From Arthrobacter sp. MYb23 (GTDB lineage Bacteria; Actinomycetota; Actinomycetes; Actinomycetales; Micrococcaceae): a DNA stretch of 64,000 nt. This document shows, piece by piece, positions 51,636 to 60,278 of this stretch. The notes below the pieces were generated by a model, which had not been told where the DNA came from, searched no databases, and saw only the letters and a list, made by a program, of their open reading frames with translations. Location: the NCBI RefSeq assembly GCF_002979775.1, contig NZ_PCPR01000022.1, forward strand, positions 1-64,000. Reading direction: 5' to 3'. Each line of letters starts with the position of its first letter. The stretch's first letter is position 1. A program made the position numbers and the translations under genes.

Positions 51636-52952
51636 TCAGGCGCCCTTGGCCGCCCGGAATCCGGCTTCCAGGTCCGCGATGATGTCATCCACGTGCTCGA
51701 TGCCCACGGACAGGCGCACCAGGCCCGGGTTGACGCCGGCAACAAGTTGCTGCTCCGCCGTCAGCTGGCTGTGCGTCGTCGACGCCGGGTGGATGACCAG
51801 CGAGCGGACGTCACCGATGTTGGCAACGTGCGAGTGCAGTTCGAGCCCGTCCACAAAACGCTTGCCCGCTTCCACGCCGCCCTTGATGTTGAAGGCAACG
51901 ATTGCCCCTGTGCCTTTGGGTCCGTACTTCCGGCCACGGTCATACCAGGGGCTGGACGGCAGGCCCGCGTAGGCCACCGATTCGACGTCGTCGTGGCCTT
52001 CCAACCATTCGGCCACCTTGGTGGCGTTGGCAACGTGGCGTTCCACGCGCAGGCTCAATGTCTCCAGTCCCTGGGCAATGAGGAAGGCGTTGAACGGCGA
52101 CACGGCCGAGCCGAGGTCGCGGAGCAACTGGACACGGGCCTTGAGGATGTAGGAGAGGTTGGCCCCCAGCGCACCGTCCTTGCCCAGATCCCGGGCGTAA
52201 ACCAGTCCGTTGTAGCTGGGGTCCGGAGTATTGAAGCCCGGGAAACGCTCGGGGTCTTTGCCGAAGTCGAAGTTGCCGGAATCCACAATCACGCCGGCGA
52301 TCGCGGAGCCATGGCCGCCCAGATACTTGGTTGCAGAGTGGACCACAATATCCGCGCCCCACTCGATGGGACGGATGAGGTATGGAGTGGACAGGGTGTT
52401 GTCCACAATGAGCGGCACACCGGCCTCGTGCGCCACTCGTGCAATGCCCTCGATGTCCAGGACGTCCTGGCGCGGGTTGGAGACAACCTCGCCGAAGAAC
52501 AACTTGGTGTTCGGCTGGACTGCGTCACGCCACTGATCCAGGTTGTCCGGGTCTTCCACGAAAGTGACGGAGATGCCGAACTTCTTCAGGGTGTGTGCCA
52601 GGAGGTTGTAGGTGCCGCCGTAGAGGCTGGGGCTGGCCACAAGGTGATCGCCGGCTTCGGCGATGTTCAGGATGGCAAACGTCTCGGCTGCCTGTCCGGA
52701 GCTGAGCAGGAGAGCGCCCAATCCGCCTTCAAGGCTTGCGACCCGCTGCTCCACGGCGTCCTGCGTCGGGTTGCCGATGCGCGTGTAGATGGGCGCCAGC
52801 TCTGCCAGGGCAAAACGGTTGGCAGCGCTCTCGGCGCTGGGGAACACGAAGGACGTGGTCTGGTAGATCGGCAGCGAGCGCGCTCCGGTGGCGGAGTCAG
52901 GCTCCTGACCTGCATGGATTTGGCGGGTTTCGAAAGACCATCCTTGGGACAT
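51636..52952 (-). CDS. metY: O-acetylhomoserine (thiol)-lyase/sulfhydrylase
   Basis: 438 residues, a PLP enzyme joining O-acetylhomoserine with sulfide or methanethiol. The PLP lysine lies in VHSATKYLGGHGSAIAG, the cofactor phosphate site near LLSSGQAAETFA, and the overall length fits the O-acetylhomoserine/O-acetylserine sulfhydrylase type. AGGAG upstream fixes ATG 52952; the longer frame to 52991 has no site. No riboswitch was seen before this gene, although one precedes metX. Confidence 0.94.
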   Translation of the reverse strand: MSQGWSFETRQIHAGQEPDSATGARSLPIYQTTSFVFPSAESAANRFALAELAPIYTRIGNPTQDAVEQRVASLEGGLGALLLSSGQAAETFAILNIAEAGDHLVASPSLYGGTYNLLAHTLKKFGISVTFVEDPDNLDQWRDAVQPNTKLFFGEVVSNPRQDVLDIEGIARVAHEAGVPLIVDNTLSTPYLIRPIEWGADIVVHSATKYLGGHGSAIAGVIVDSGNFDFGKDPERFPGFNTPDPSYNGLVYARDLGKDGALGANLSYILKARVQLLRDLGSAVSPFNAFLIAQGLETLSLRVERHVANATKVAEWLEGHDDVESVAYAGLPSSPWYDRGRKYGPKGTGAIVAFNIKGGVEAGKRFVDGLELHSHVANIGDVRSLVIHPASTTHSQLTAEQQLVAGVNPGLVRLSVGIEHVDDIIADLEAGFRAAKGA

Positions 52953-53177
52953 GGAGTTCTCCTGTTCGTGGCGCATGGGTTTGGCAGGCAATGTGGTGCA
53001 GCTGAGCTGGGGCCAGTCTAGGAACTGTCCGGATGCTAAGACAGCTTTATGACGCCGGTGGAATCAACGGGTCTCCTCGCGTCCTTCCATGACGCTCATA
53101 GCGAAAGTTATACACATCCCACCTTAGTTAGGCTTGACTTAGCTGAGACCCCGATCACAAAGTGCCAAGATGAAGCC

Positions 53178-53816
53178 ATGCGCATGGATCACGTCTCTTA
53201 CGCCTGTGAACGAGATGGCCTTTTGGCCACTACCGAACGAATTTCCGCGGCATTGGGAGTGGACGCTGTCCGGGGCGGAGTGCACCCGCGCTTCGGCACC
53301 CGGAACATGATCATTCCCCTTGCGGATAACAAGTACCTGGAAGTGGTGGAGGTCCTGGACCACCCCGCTTCTGACAAAGCACCCTTTGGCCAAGCCGTCC
53401 GTGCACGCTCGGCTGCTGGTGGCGGTTGGATGGGCTGGTGCGTCGCCGTTGATGACCTCGCCCCTTTCGAGGACCGCCTTGGCCGCGCAGCTGTTCCGGG
53501 CAACCGCAAGTTCCCCGATGGCCGCGAACTGGTGTGGCAGCAGATTGGCATCCTCGGCTTGATCGCCGATCCCCAGGTGCCTTACCTGCTCAAGTGGGAG
53601 GGCGACCCCTCACTGCACCCGTCCAGGATCTACGAGAGCGACGTGAAGATGTCCAGCCTCACCATTGCGGGCTCGGCAGAACGCGTTACCGAGTGGTTGG
53701 GTGAGCCGGTGGAAAAGCCGCTCGAGGATGTAGCTGTCCAGTGGATGGCCCCGCACGGAACTCCGGGCATCATGGCAGTTACCTTCGAAACCGCCTCCGG
53801 AGCCGTCACCATCTAA
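53178..53816 (+). CDS. VOC-family (glyoxalase-like) protein
   Basis: 212 residues. The N-terminal part (MDHVSYACERDGLLATTERI, then GTRNMIIPLADNKYLEVVEV) matches the glyoxalase-like domain with its paired beta-alpha-beta halves; the metal-ligand positions would be His3-region and Glu of YLEVVE. The C-terminal half is more diverged. The substrate is unknown. The start 53178 is followed closely by another ATG (53184). Its upstream region is shared with metY (divergent). Confidence 0.82.
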   Translation: MRMDHVSYACERDGLLATTERISAALGVDAVRGGVHPRFGTRNMIIPLADNKYLEVVEVLDHPASDKAPFGQAVRARSAAGGGWMGWCVAVDDLAPFEDRLGRAAVPGNRKFPDGRELVWQQIGILGLIADPQVPYLLKWEGDPSLHPSRIYESDVKMSSLTIAGSAERVTEWLGEPVEKPLEDVAVQWMAPHGTPGIMAVTFETASGAVTI

Positions 53817-53856
53817 GGACTCCGTTCAACCCCGGCCATCCATGTCCGGGCCAAAC

Positions 53857-53908
53857 TTCGGCCGCCATCAGCGGGTGCCAATGACGTCACCCACCGATGG
53901 CGGCCGAA
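53857..53908. terminator. Bidirectional terminator
   Basis: TTCGGCCGCCATC (53857-53869) pairs exactly with GATGGCGGCCGAA (53896-53908), with a further inner GGGTG/CACCC pairing. The plus-strand side ends TACTTTTT. It separates the convergent VOC and CPBP genes. Confidence 0.92.
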
Positions 53909-53925
53909 TACTTTTTAACGGGCCG

Positions 53926-54699
53926 CTAGCCGAGGCCTATTGCCTTGCCGAACAGGCTGAATCCTACGAAGGCCACGATGTCCAGCACCGCGTGGGCAAT
54001 CACCAGGGGCATCACCCGCTTGGTCTTGGTGTAGATCCACGCGAACACCAGGCCCATGACCACATTCCCTATGAACGGGCCGAAGCCTTGGTACAGGTGG
54101 TAGCTCCCCCGCAGCAGGGCACTGACCACAATGGCTGCCGGCATGCTCCAGCCGAACTTGCCGAAGCGGTCCATGAGGTAGCCCACCACGATCACTTCTT
54201 CCACGATTGCGTGGCGCATGGCCGAGAGGGTCAGCACCGGCACAGTCCACCAGTAAGCGTCCAGGCCACTGGGCACAATCGCCGTGGTGACTCCCAAGGC
54301 CCGCCCCGCGGCGTACAGGCCCAGCGAGGGGATGCCAATCGCGGCGGCCAGGCCAAGCCCTTGAAGAAGGTCCTTGCCGGGCCGGGCAAAGTTGAAGCCC
54401 AGCCGGGCGAACGCCGAGCCACCGCCGTCCTCTTTGGCACCGGATACGTGGGTGGTCAGGAAGTAGAACACCAAGGCCACAGGCACCAGAGCGAACACAA
54501 TGTCCAGAAGCTGGTACGTGAGGTCAAAGTATTCGCGGGTGCTTTGGGACCTGTTCAGCGTTGACGTAGCATCGGCCAACGGTGCCCGCGACATCTTGTC
54601 CAGCAGCTGCACTACGGAGTAGACGGCCGACTGACCCAGGGACAAACCCAGCACAATAAGTACTTCGGCTCGCAGCCGTCTGCGGGAAGCAAGGAACAT
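53926..54699 (-). CDS. CPBP-family intramembrane protease
   Basis: 257 residues with about seven or eight spans. The CPBP (Abi/CAAX-like) motifs are present: the EE pair in AIVEEVIVVGYL, the middle histidine segment SYHLYQGFGPFIGN and the HAVLD motif near the end. Such proteins are glutamate-type intramembrane proteases or self-immunity/processing proteins. It is divergent from the histidine phosphatase gene. Confidence 0.88.
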   Translation of the reverse strand: MFLASRRRLRAEVLIVLGLSLGQSAVYSVVQLLDKMSRAPLADATSTLNRSQSTREYFDLTYQLLDIVFALVPVALVFYFLTTHVSGAKEDGGGSAFARLGFNFARPGKDLLQGLGLAAAIGIPSLGLYAAGRALGVTTAIVPSGLDAYWWTVPVLTLSAMRHAIVEEVIVVGYLMDRFGKFGWSMPAAIVVSALLRGSYHLYQGFGPFIGNVVMGLVFAWIYTKTKRVMPLVIAHAVLDIVAFVGFSLFGKAIGLG

Positions 54700-54788
54700 G
54701 TACCTATCTTGCCCTTACTACCTGCCACTTTGCCGGGAACTGCGCACCTTGGCGGACCACGCGTGGCAGCCACCCTATGCTTGGTGGG

Positions 54789-55469
54789 ATGGGCGCCCCT
54801 GAGAGAATCTTCATGATCCGGCATGGACAGTCTGCCGCGAATGCCGACACCTCCATCTACAACCGCGTACCGGACTACCGGATCCCGCTGACGGACCTTG
54901 GCGTGGAGCAGGCGAGAATTGCCGGGGAGAACCTGCGACGCAAGCTCGAAGGAGAGCAGGTCTGCGTTTACGTCTCCCCTTACCTGCGCGCCTACCAGAC
55001 CCTTGAAGCCATGAACCTCGGTTCCCTGATCGAGCGGGTGATTGAGGAACCCAGGCTTCGCGAACAGGACTGGGCCAACTTCCAGATCGCCGGGGAGATT
55101 GAGGACCAGAAGGAGCTGCGCAACCTCTATGGACACTTCTTCTATCGGTTCCGTGAAGGCGAGTCCGGCTCGGACGTGTATGACCGGGTGTCTTCCTTCA
55201 TGGAAACGCTCTACCGGCACTGGCAGAAGACCAGCTATGCACCGAATACGCTGCTGGTGACCCACGGACTGACCATGCGCCTGTTCTGCATGCGCTGGTT
55301 CCACTGGACTGTGGAGTACTTCGAGTCCCTCAACAACCCGGATAACGCCGAACTGCGGACACTGATCAGGAACGACGGCGAGCAGTACAGTCTGGACTTA
55401 CCATTCAGCCAGTGGGTGCCCAGGGATGTGGACGATTCGGTGCTTCACGCACCGAGGATGCGGTTCTAG
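54789..55469 (+). CDS. Histidine phosphatase family protein
   Basis: 226 residues, phosphoglycerate-mutase/acid-phosphatase fold. The catalytic RHG is in IFMIRHGQSAAN, the second half has the YLRAYQTLEAM region and the second histidine in LVTHGLTMRLF. It may be a phosphatase of sugar phosphates or nucleotides. The start is uncertain between ATG 54777 and 54789. It ends just before a short Pro/Gly-coding-like repetitive stretch (AGCCGGC repeats) that separates it from the convergent DeoR gene. Confidence 0.9.
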   Translation: MGAPERIFMIRHGQSAANADTSIYNRVPDYRIPLTDLGVEQARIAGENLRRKLEGEQVCVYVSPYLRAYQTLEAMNLGSLIERVIEEPRLREQDWANFQIAGEIEDQKELRNLYGHFFYRFREGESGSDVYDRVSSFMETLYRHWQKTSYAPNTLLVTHGLTMRLFCMRWFHWTVEYFESLNNPDNAELRTLIRNDGEQYSLDLPFSQWVPRDVDDSVLHAPRMRF

Positions 55470-55524
55470 CCGGCCAACCTCGGCGGGCAAGCTTTCCAGC
55501 CGGCAAACCTCAGCCGGCCAACCC

Positions 55525-56316
55525 TTAGCTGGCGGGCGCGACGATAACTTCGGTGCCCTTGGCCTCGAAAGCCGCCTTGTCCTCGGCGCTGATGCCGGAG
55601 TCCGTGATGAGGTGCCTGAAATCGTAACCTGCCATGGCAGCGAAGGAACGGCGGCCCACCTTGGAGGAGTCGGCTACAACGTAGGACTCCGTGGCCCGGC
55701 GTGCCATCACGGTGTTGACCATCGCTTCGCCTTCATCGGTGATGGTGGGGCCAAGATCGGGATCCACGCCGTTGACGCCTATGAACGCAATGTCCAAGGC
55801 AACTTTCTGCATGATGACGTCCGTGTAGGGACCCACCAGCTCGTAGGAGCGCGGATTCAGGATCCCGCCGGTGACCATGATCTTGATGTTCGGCCGCACC
55901 GCCAACTGGGAGGCGATGTTGATGGCATTGGTGACCACAGTCAGCGTGGGCGTGTGGGACGGCGCGTTGAGGTCCTCGCGGGTGGACAGCAACTGAGCCA
56001 ACGCGGTGTTGGTTGTTCCACCGCTGAGCCCGATCACAGCACCGGGACGGATCAGCGCAGACGCTGCCAGGGCGATTTCCTGCTTGGCCACGGCGTGGTC
56101 GTCCCTGTTGTAGCGGCCGGGGAGGTCGTAGGCCACTGAACCAGTGGTGGCGCCTCCGCGCGTGCGGCTCAGCAACCGCTGCTTGGCCAGGCTGTCAAGA
56201 TCCCTGCGGGCCGTGGCAGGTGACACGCCGAGGCGGGTCACGATGTCCTCGACCTCCACGTGGCCCGACTCGGCCAGGAGGTCGAGTATGGCGGTCAGCC
56301 GATCGGTGCGGGTCAT
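55525..56316 (-). CDS. DeoR/GlpR-family transcriptional regulator
   Basis: 263 residues. A DeoR-type HTH (LAESGHVEVEDIVTRLGVSP ending RRDLDSL) is joined to a DeoRC sensor domain with the family GLSGGTTNTALAQLL phosphate-sugar site. Members sense phosphorylated sugars and usually repress the adjacent operon. It is the last gene of the SIS-ROK-PfkB-aldolase operon, 23 bases after the aldolase, so regulation by a tagatose/galactosamine phosphate is a fair inference; candidate operators are at 60037-60076. Confidence 0.92.
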   Translation of the reverse strand: MTRTDRLTAILDLLAESGHVEVEDIVTRLGVSPATARRDLDSLAKQRLLSRTRGGATTGSVAYDLPGRYNRDDHAVAKQEIALAASALIRPGAVIGLSGGTTNTALAQLLSTREDLNAPSHTPTLTVVTNAINIASQLAVRPNIKIMVTGGILNPRSYELVGPYTDVIMQKVALDIAFIGVNGVDPDLGPTITDEGEAMVNTVMARRATESYVVADSSKVGRRSFAAMAGYDFRHLITDSGISAEDKAAFEAKGTEVIVAPAS

Positions 56317-56339
56317 GACGAGCCTTTCGCGGGTTCCAG

Positions 56340-57179
56340 CTAGTTCGCTTTGGCGAACAGCGTCAGCATACGTGCGGACTCCAGCACAAGGGCATCCCGG
56401 CCGGCCTTGATGTACTTCCGGGAATCCACCACTGCAGGGTTGGCATCGAGGTACTCACGGACGGCGCGGGTAAAGAACCCGTTCAAATGTGTGGATACGT
56501 TGATCTTAGTCATACCCGCGCGGATAGCGCCTATGAGCATGTCATCTGACACACCGGATGAGCCGTGGAGGACCAGTGGTTTTCCCACTGCGGTCTTCAG
56601 CCTGGTAATGAGATGCAGGTCCAGGGCCGCGCTGCGTTCGGTCATGGCATGGGACGAGCCAACCGCTACGGCAAGCGCGTCCACGCCTGTTGCCTCGACG
56701 AAGGCGTGGGCCTCAGCAGGGTCTGTTCTGACACCGGGAGCGTGGGCTCCGTCCTTGCCACCCACTTTTCCGAGCTCGGCCTCCACGTAAACACCGCGCT
56801 CGTGGGCGTAAGTGGCGACGCGCTGGGTGACTTCCACGTTCCATTCGTACGGTAGATGCGCGCCGTCGTACATGACCGAACCGAACCCGAGGTCCACGGC
56901 GGCCAGTGCGAGGTCTTCGGATTCTGCGTGGTCCAGGTGGAGCGCAACGGGGACGGCAGCTGAGCGGGCGATTGCCAGGGCTGCCGACGCGATTGGTTCG
57001 AGTCCGCCGTGGTACTTGGCGCAGTTCTCGGAAATCTGCAGAATCAGCGGAACACCTGCTGCTTCCGCCCCTGCCACCAGGCCTTCGGCCGTTTCGATGT
57101 GGATGATGTTGAACGCGCCTTGGCCTATGCCCGCGGCAGCGGCCTTGTCCATGAGTTCGCGTGTGTTGACCAGGGTCAC
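56340..57179 (-). CDS. Class II ketose-bisphosphate aldolase (tagatose/fructose-type)
   Basis: 279 residues, a zinc-dependent class II aldolase like GatY/KbaY/FbaA, cleaving a ketose-1,6-bisphosphate to dihydroxyacetone phosphate and glyceraldehyde-3-phosphate. Zinc ligand segments are LHLDHAESEDLAL, VGSSHAMTE and LHGSSGVSD, with the VYVEAELGKVGG stretch typical of the GatY/KbaY branch. GTG 57179 was chosen because AGGAG lies six bases before it and it overlaps the kinase stop (GTGA). Operon context favours tagatose-1,6-bisphosphate. Confidence 0.92.
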   Translation of the reverse strand: MTLVNTRELMDKAAAAGIGQGAFNIIHIETAEGLVAGAEAAGVPLILQISENCAKYHGGLEPIASAALAIARSAAVPVALHLDHAESEDLALAAVDLGFGSVMYDGAHLPYEWNVEVTQRVATYAHERGVYVEAELGKVGGKDGAHAPGVRTDPAEAHAFVEATGVDALAVAVGSSHAMTERSAALDLHLITRLKTAVGKPLVLHGSSGVSDDMLIGAIRAGMTKINVSTHLNGFFTRAVREYLDANPAVVDSRKYIKAGRDALVLESARMLTLFAKAN

Positions 57180-58144
57180 CGGATCTCCTTCCATGTCACG
57201 ATCAATTGCTCTTGAAGTTCCTGGAACCGGGGCGAGATCTCCCCTGCGGCGGGCATGAGCACAGCCGCGGCGGACCAGGCGGTGGCCCGGCGAAGAATCT
57301 CACGGGGCTCGGTGATGCCTTCGGCGAGAGCGACGGCGGCGGCTGCCACACCGGCGTCGCCCGCTCCTGTGGGGTTGCCGCTGAGCGACTCAGGCAAGCT
57401 GGCGCTCCAGTAGCCGCCAGGGGCGGCGTGGTCGAAGGCGAGCATTCCGTCAGCGCCGGCGCTGACAAGAACGGTGCGGGCACCCATCTCGATCAAAGAG
57501 AGGGCCGCAGCTTCAAGGCTGGACTCCCCCGTGGCCTCCGCAAGCTCGTGATGGTTCGGCTTCAGGATGTCGGCCCCGGCTTTTGCTGCTGCGATGATTC
57601 CGGGACCGGAGGTGTCGATGATGGCCGGGATTCCGGCGTCGTGGGCCAGCCGGACCAGTTCCGGGTAGAAGTCCGCGGGAGCGCCCGGCGGCAGGCTTCC
57701 CGAACCGACCAGGACGGACGCCTGCAGATTCCGGTTTCCGCTCACGGCCTCAACAACGGCGATCCGGAGCGAGCGCCAATCGTCCGGCAGGAGGGCTTGG
57801 CCTTCCTCGTTGAAGATGGATGTTTCCCCCGCGACAGTATCTACCAGCGCGATGCTGCGGCGGGTCTCAGCAGCGACGCCTACCAGGGTGTGTGGCACAC
57901 CGCTGGTCCAGAGTTCAGCAGCGAGCGTCTGTCCTGCCGCGCCGCCCGTGGGGGCGATGGCGAGGACGGGATAGCCGAGTTGGTGGATGACCCGGGCTAC
58001 GTTGATGCCCTTGCCGCCGGCACGGCTCAAGGGTGTGGGCACACGGTGGCTGGAGCCTTCGGTGATCCCGTGAACGCTGTAGGTCATGTCGATTGCCGGA
58101 TTGGGCGTGACGGTGATGATGCGGTTCACGTTGGCTCGCTTCAT
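57176..58144 (-). CDS. PfkB-family hexose-phosphate kinase (1-PFK/tagatose-6-P kinase type)
   Basis: 322 residues. PfkB signatures are TVTPNPAIDMTYSV, SRAGGKGINVARV and the catalytic PTGAGDAGVAAAAV. The family phosphorylates fructose-1-P or tagatose-6-P. Upstream of a ketose-bisphosphate aldolase and downstream of a SIS protein, tagatose-6-phosphate kinase is the reasonable prediction. Starts overlap the ROK stop (ATGA) and its stop overlaps the aldolase start (GTGA), so production is coupled. Confidence 0.9.
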   Translation of the reverse strand: MKRANVNRIITVTPNPAIDMTYSVHGITEGSSHRVPTPLSRAGGKGINVARVIHQLGYPVLAIAPTGGAAGQTLAAELWTSGVPHTLVGVAAETRRSIALVDTVAGETSIFNEEGQALLPDDWRSLRIAVVEAVSGNRNLQASVLVGSGSLPPGAPADFYPELVRLAHDAGIPAIIDTSGPGIIAAAKAGADILKPNHHELAEATGESSLEAAALSLIEMGARTVLVSAGADGMLAFDHAAPGGYWSASLPESLSGNPTGAGDAGVAAAAVALAEGITEPREILRRATAWSAAAVLMPAAGEISPRFQELQEQLIVTWKEIR

Positions 58145-59076
58145 CGTGTTCCTCCCAGAAGAGCCCGTGCGTTCAGGGCCGCGCCGAGCAAGCCGGCGTC
58201 CTGTCCCAGCTGGGCACGGATGAGTTGGGGTTTGCGTTGGAAGTCCAGAATCCCGTCAACCCGTTGACGCAGCGGCTCCAGCAGTTCCTCGCCTGCTTCG
58301 GCCAGGCCTCCGCCGATCACCACTGCTTCGGTTCCGATGATGTTGACGCACTGACAGATGGTGAACGCAAGAGCATCAACGGCTTCACTCCAGATTCGGG
58401 CCGCGAGCGCGTCGCCGGCTTTGGCCTTGAGCAGGACGTCGCGGGCACCGTTCACGCTGGTGCCCGAGGCACGGTGGTACCGCTTGGCAATGGCACCGGC
58501 CGAGCCCACTGCTTCTAAAATGGTGGAGGCTGTGGCGCCGGGTCCGGCATCGGGATCCGGAACCTGGGCGTGGCCGAGTTCGCCGGCGAAACCACCGGCG
58601 GTGACGGCCTTGCCGCCGGAGAACACTGCAGCAGCTATGCCGGTACCCACCACCATCACCACAACATCGTTGAACTCTTTGGATCCGCCAAAGCTGTGTT
58701 CCACGGCTGCGGCGGAACGGACATCGTGGTCGAAGGCAACCGGGACGCCCAGCCGTTTCTCGGCTTGCGCGGTGAAGGGGAAGTTACGCCACCCGAGATT
58801 GGCGGAGTAGATACCCACGCCAGCTACTGAATCCACGATCCCTGGCACGATGATGCCGGCAGCCCGGGCGGGCGAGTCCGGGAACTCGGAAGCCAGCTCG
58901 GCAGCAAGCTCAGCAAGCCTGTCCAGGACCGCTTCGCCCGGGCGGACCGCGGCCAAGGGCGTGGGGACGCGGCGCATGCCCAGCACGGTTCCGCAGGCGT
59001 CCACCAAACCAGCCTTGATGTCTGTCCCGCCGACGTCGAAGGAAAGGACCGCTGATTCCGCGGCTCCGAGAACCAT
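58141..59076 (-). CDS. ROK-family sugar kinase lacking the cysteine zinc motif
   Basis: 311 residues. The ATPase phosphate motif is SFDVGGTDIKAGL and the catalytic aspartate probably lies in AFDHDVRSAAAVEHSFGG. In ordinary ROK kinases the next segment carries the CxCGxxGC zinc site; here it reads GHAQVPDPDAGPGATASTI, with no cysteine. The protein has no N-terminal HTH, so it is a kinase and not a repressor. In context the substrate may be galactosamine or N-acetylgalactosamine. It starts 10 bases after the SIS gene. Confidence 0.88.
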   Translation of the reverse strand: MVLGAAESAVLSFDVGGTDIKAGLVDACGTVLGMRRVPTPLAAVRPGEAVLDRLAELAAELASEFPDSPARAAGIIVPGIVDSVAGVGIYSANLGWRNFPFTAQAEKRLGVPVAFDHDVRSAAAVEHSFGGSKEFNDVVVMVVGTGIAAAVFSGGKAVTAGGFAGELGHAQVPDPDAGPGATASTILEAVGSAGAIAKRYHRASGTSVNGARDVLLKAKAGDALAARIWSEAVDALAFTICQCVNIIGTEAVVIGGGLAEAGEELLEPLRQRVDGILDFQRKPQLIRAQLGQDAGLLGAALNARALLGGTR

Positions 59077-59086
59077 GACCGGTTGC

Positions 59087-60004
59087 CTAGGCGGAGGCGT
59101 CGAGAATAACGGAGCGCGTCAGGTTGCGGGGCAGGTCCGGATTCAGTCCACGAACGCGTGCGCGCTCCAGCGTGACCTTGTGGACGCGTGCCAGTTCGGC
59201 CAAGGGGTGCTTGTCTGTGTGGATGTACAGGGCGCCAGTGATGGCCATGTCGTTGTCCAAGCCTTCAGGCTGGTCACCGAACAACCAGGTAACGCGGCCG
59301 GGGGCGGCGATGGAGATGGGGCCGTGGCGGTATTCCATGGCGGGGTAGGACTCAGTCCAGCCCTGTACTGCCTCGCGCATTTTCAGGCCTGCCTCGTGAG
59401 CAAGGCCAACTGTCCAGCCAGTGCCAAGGAAGGTGAACTGTTCTGCGTCCAACAGCTCCTGGGAAACCGGGGCGCTGACGGCGTCGCGGGCGTCCTTGAT
59501 GGCCTGCTGCACATCGATTCCGAGGCTGCTGAGCAGGTAGACCAAAGCTGTGGTGGCGAACCGGGTCTGAACCACTGAACGCTCATCGGCGTACTGCAGT
59601 CCAATCACGGCGTCTGCCAGGTCGATGATCGGGGACGTGGTGTCGCCAATGATGGCAACGGTGGGGACGATGCCCTTCAACTCAGCCAGGATCTCAAGTA
59701 CCTCAGTGGTGGTGCCTGAGCGGGTGATGGCCACAACGGCGTCGTACTGGCGATCGGCACTGTTGCTGTTCAGAAAGGCCTCGGAAGCGGCGAACGCATC
59801 CGTGACCCCTTTACCGGCGGATTCGCGGGCAGCGGCGTAGCTTTGCGCCATGAACCAGGAGGTGCCGCAGCCGATGACGGCGATGCGCGTTCCGTCTGCG
59901 GGAAGCAACTGCTCGGCGGCCGCCTGGTCCACAGCCTTCTGCCATACCTCGGGCTGGGAAACCAGCTCTTCCTCCATGAAGGCGCCCAGTGTGTTCTCGC
60001 TCAT
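59087..60004 (-). CDS. SIS-domain sugar isomerase/deaminase (AgaS-like)
   Basis: 305 residues with two SIS domains. The first has AVIGCGTSWFMAQSYAAA and the phosphosugar loop VVAITRSGTTTEVLEIL; the second is about residues 165-300. The layout, without a glutaminase domain, is that of AgaS, which converts galactosamine-6-phosphate to tagatose-6-phosphate plus ammonia. It is the first gene of the minus-strand operon and faces the GH101 gene over a 274-base control region. GGGAG precedes the start. Confidence 0.9.
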   Translation of the reverse strand: MSENTLGAFMEEELVSQPEVWQKAVDQAAAEQLLPADGTRIAVIGCGTSWFMAQSYAAARESAGKGVTDAFAASEAFLNSNSADRQYDAVVAITRSGTTTEVLEILAELKGIVPTVAIIGDTTSPIIDLADAVIGLQYADERSVVQTRFATTALVYLLSSLGIDVQQAIKDARDAVSAPVSQELLDAEQFTFLGTGWTVGLAHEAGLKMREAVQGWTESYPAMEYRHGPISIAAPGRVTWLFGDQPEGLDNDMAITGALYIHTDKHPLAELARVHKVTLERARVRGLNPDLPRNLTRSVILDASA

Positions 60005-60278
60005 CGTGTGTTCCGCTCCCGCTCAGCTTAATGACGTTTTCTGATCTATAGAAACACTAAACGATCATTTTCGATCTCACAAGGATCATCCACCAGGAAG
60101 ACCGCGCATTAACTGCACGCCTTGTGATTGATCCTCCAATCGCGGAAAAGGTGTTCCCGGATGTGCATTTAAGTTAACTGACTGTTAACTCTTGTCAACT
60201 TCTGTCCAATGCACCAGTCTTAGACGAGTCCGCAAGAACATGACTGTTACTAACTCGGAATAATCAAGAAGGAGCATA
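60005..60278. promoter_or_regulatory. Divergent control region of the GalNAc/GH101 locus
   Basis: Between the SIS and GH101 starts. Two groups of repeats stand out: GATC-rich sites at 60041-60076 (GATCATTTTCGATC, and TTTTCTGATCTATAGAAA) and three GTTAACT/GTCAACT copies at 60173, 60184 and 60194, 10-11 bp apart. The first group could be DeoR operators. AAGGAG at 60269-60274 is the GH101 ribosome binding site. Promoter elements were not placed with confidence. Confidence 0.6.

Noticed and set aside
51537..53021. Long plus-strand open frame opposite metY
   Set aside because: metY has the PLP lysine motif and a good ribosome binding site; the antisense frame has no recognisable domain.
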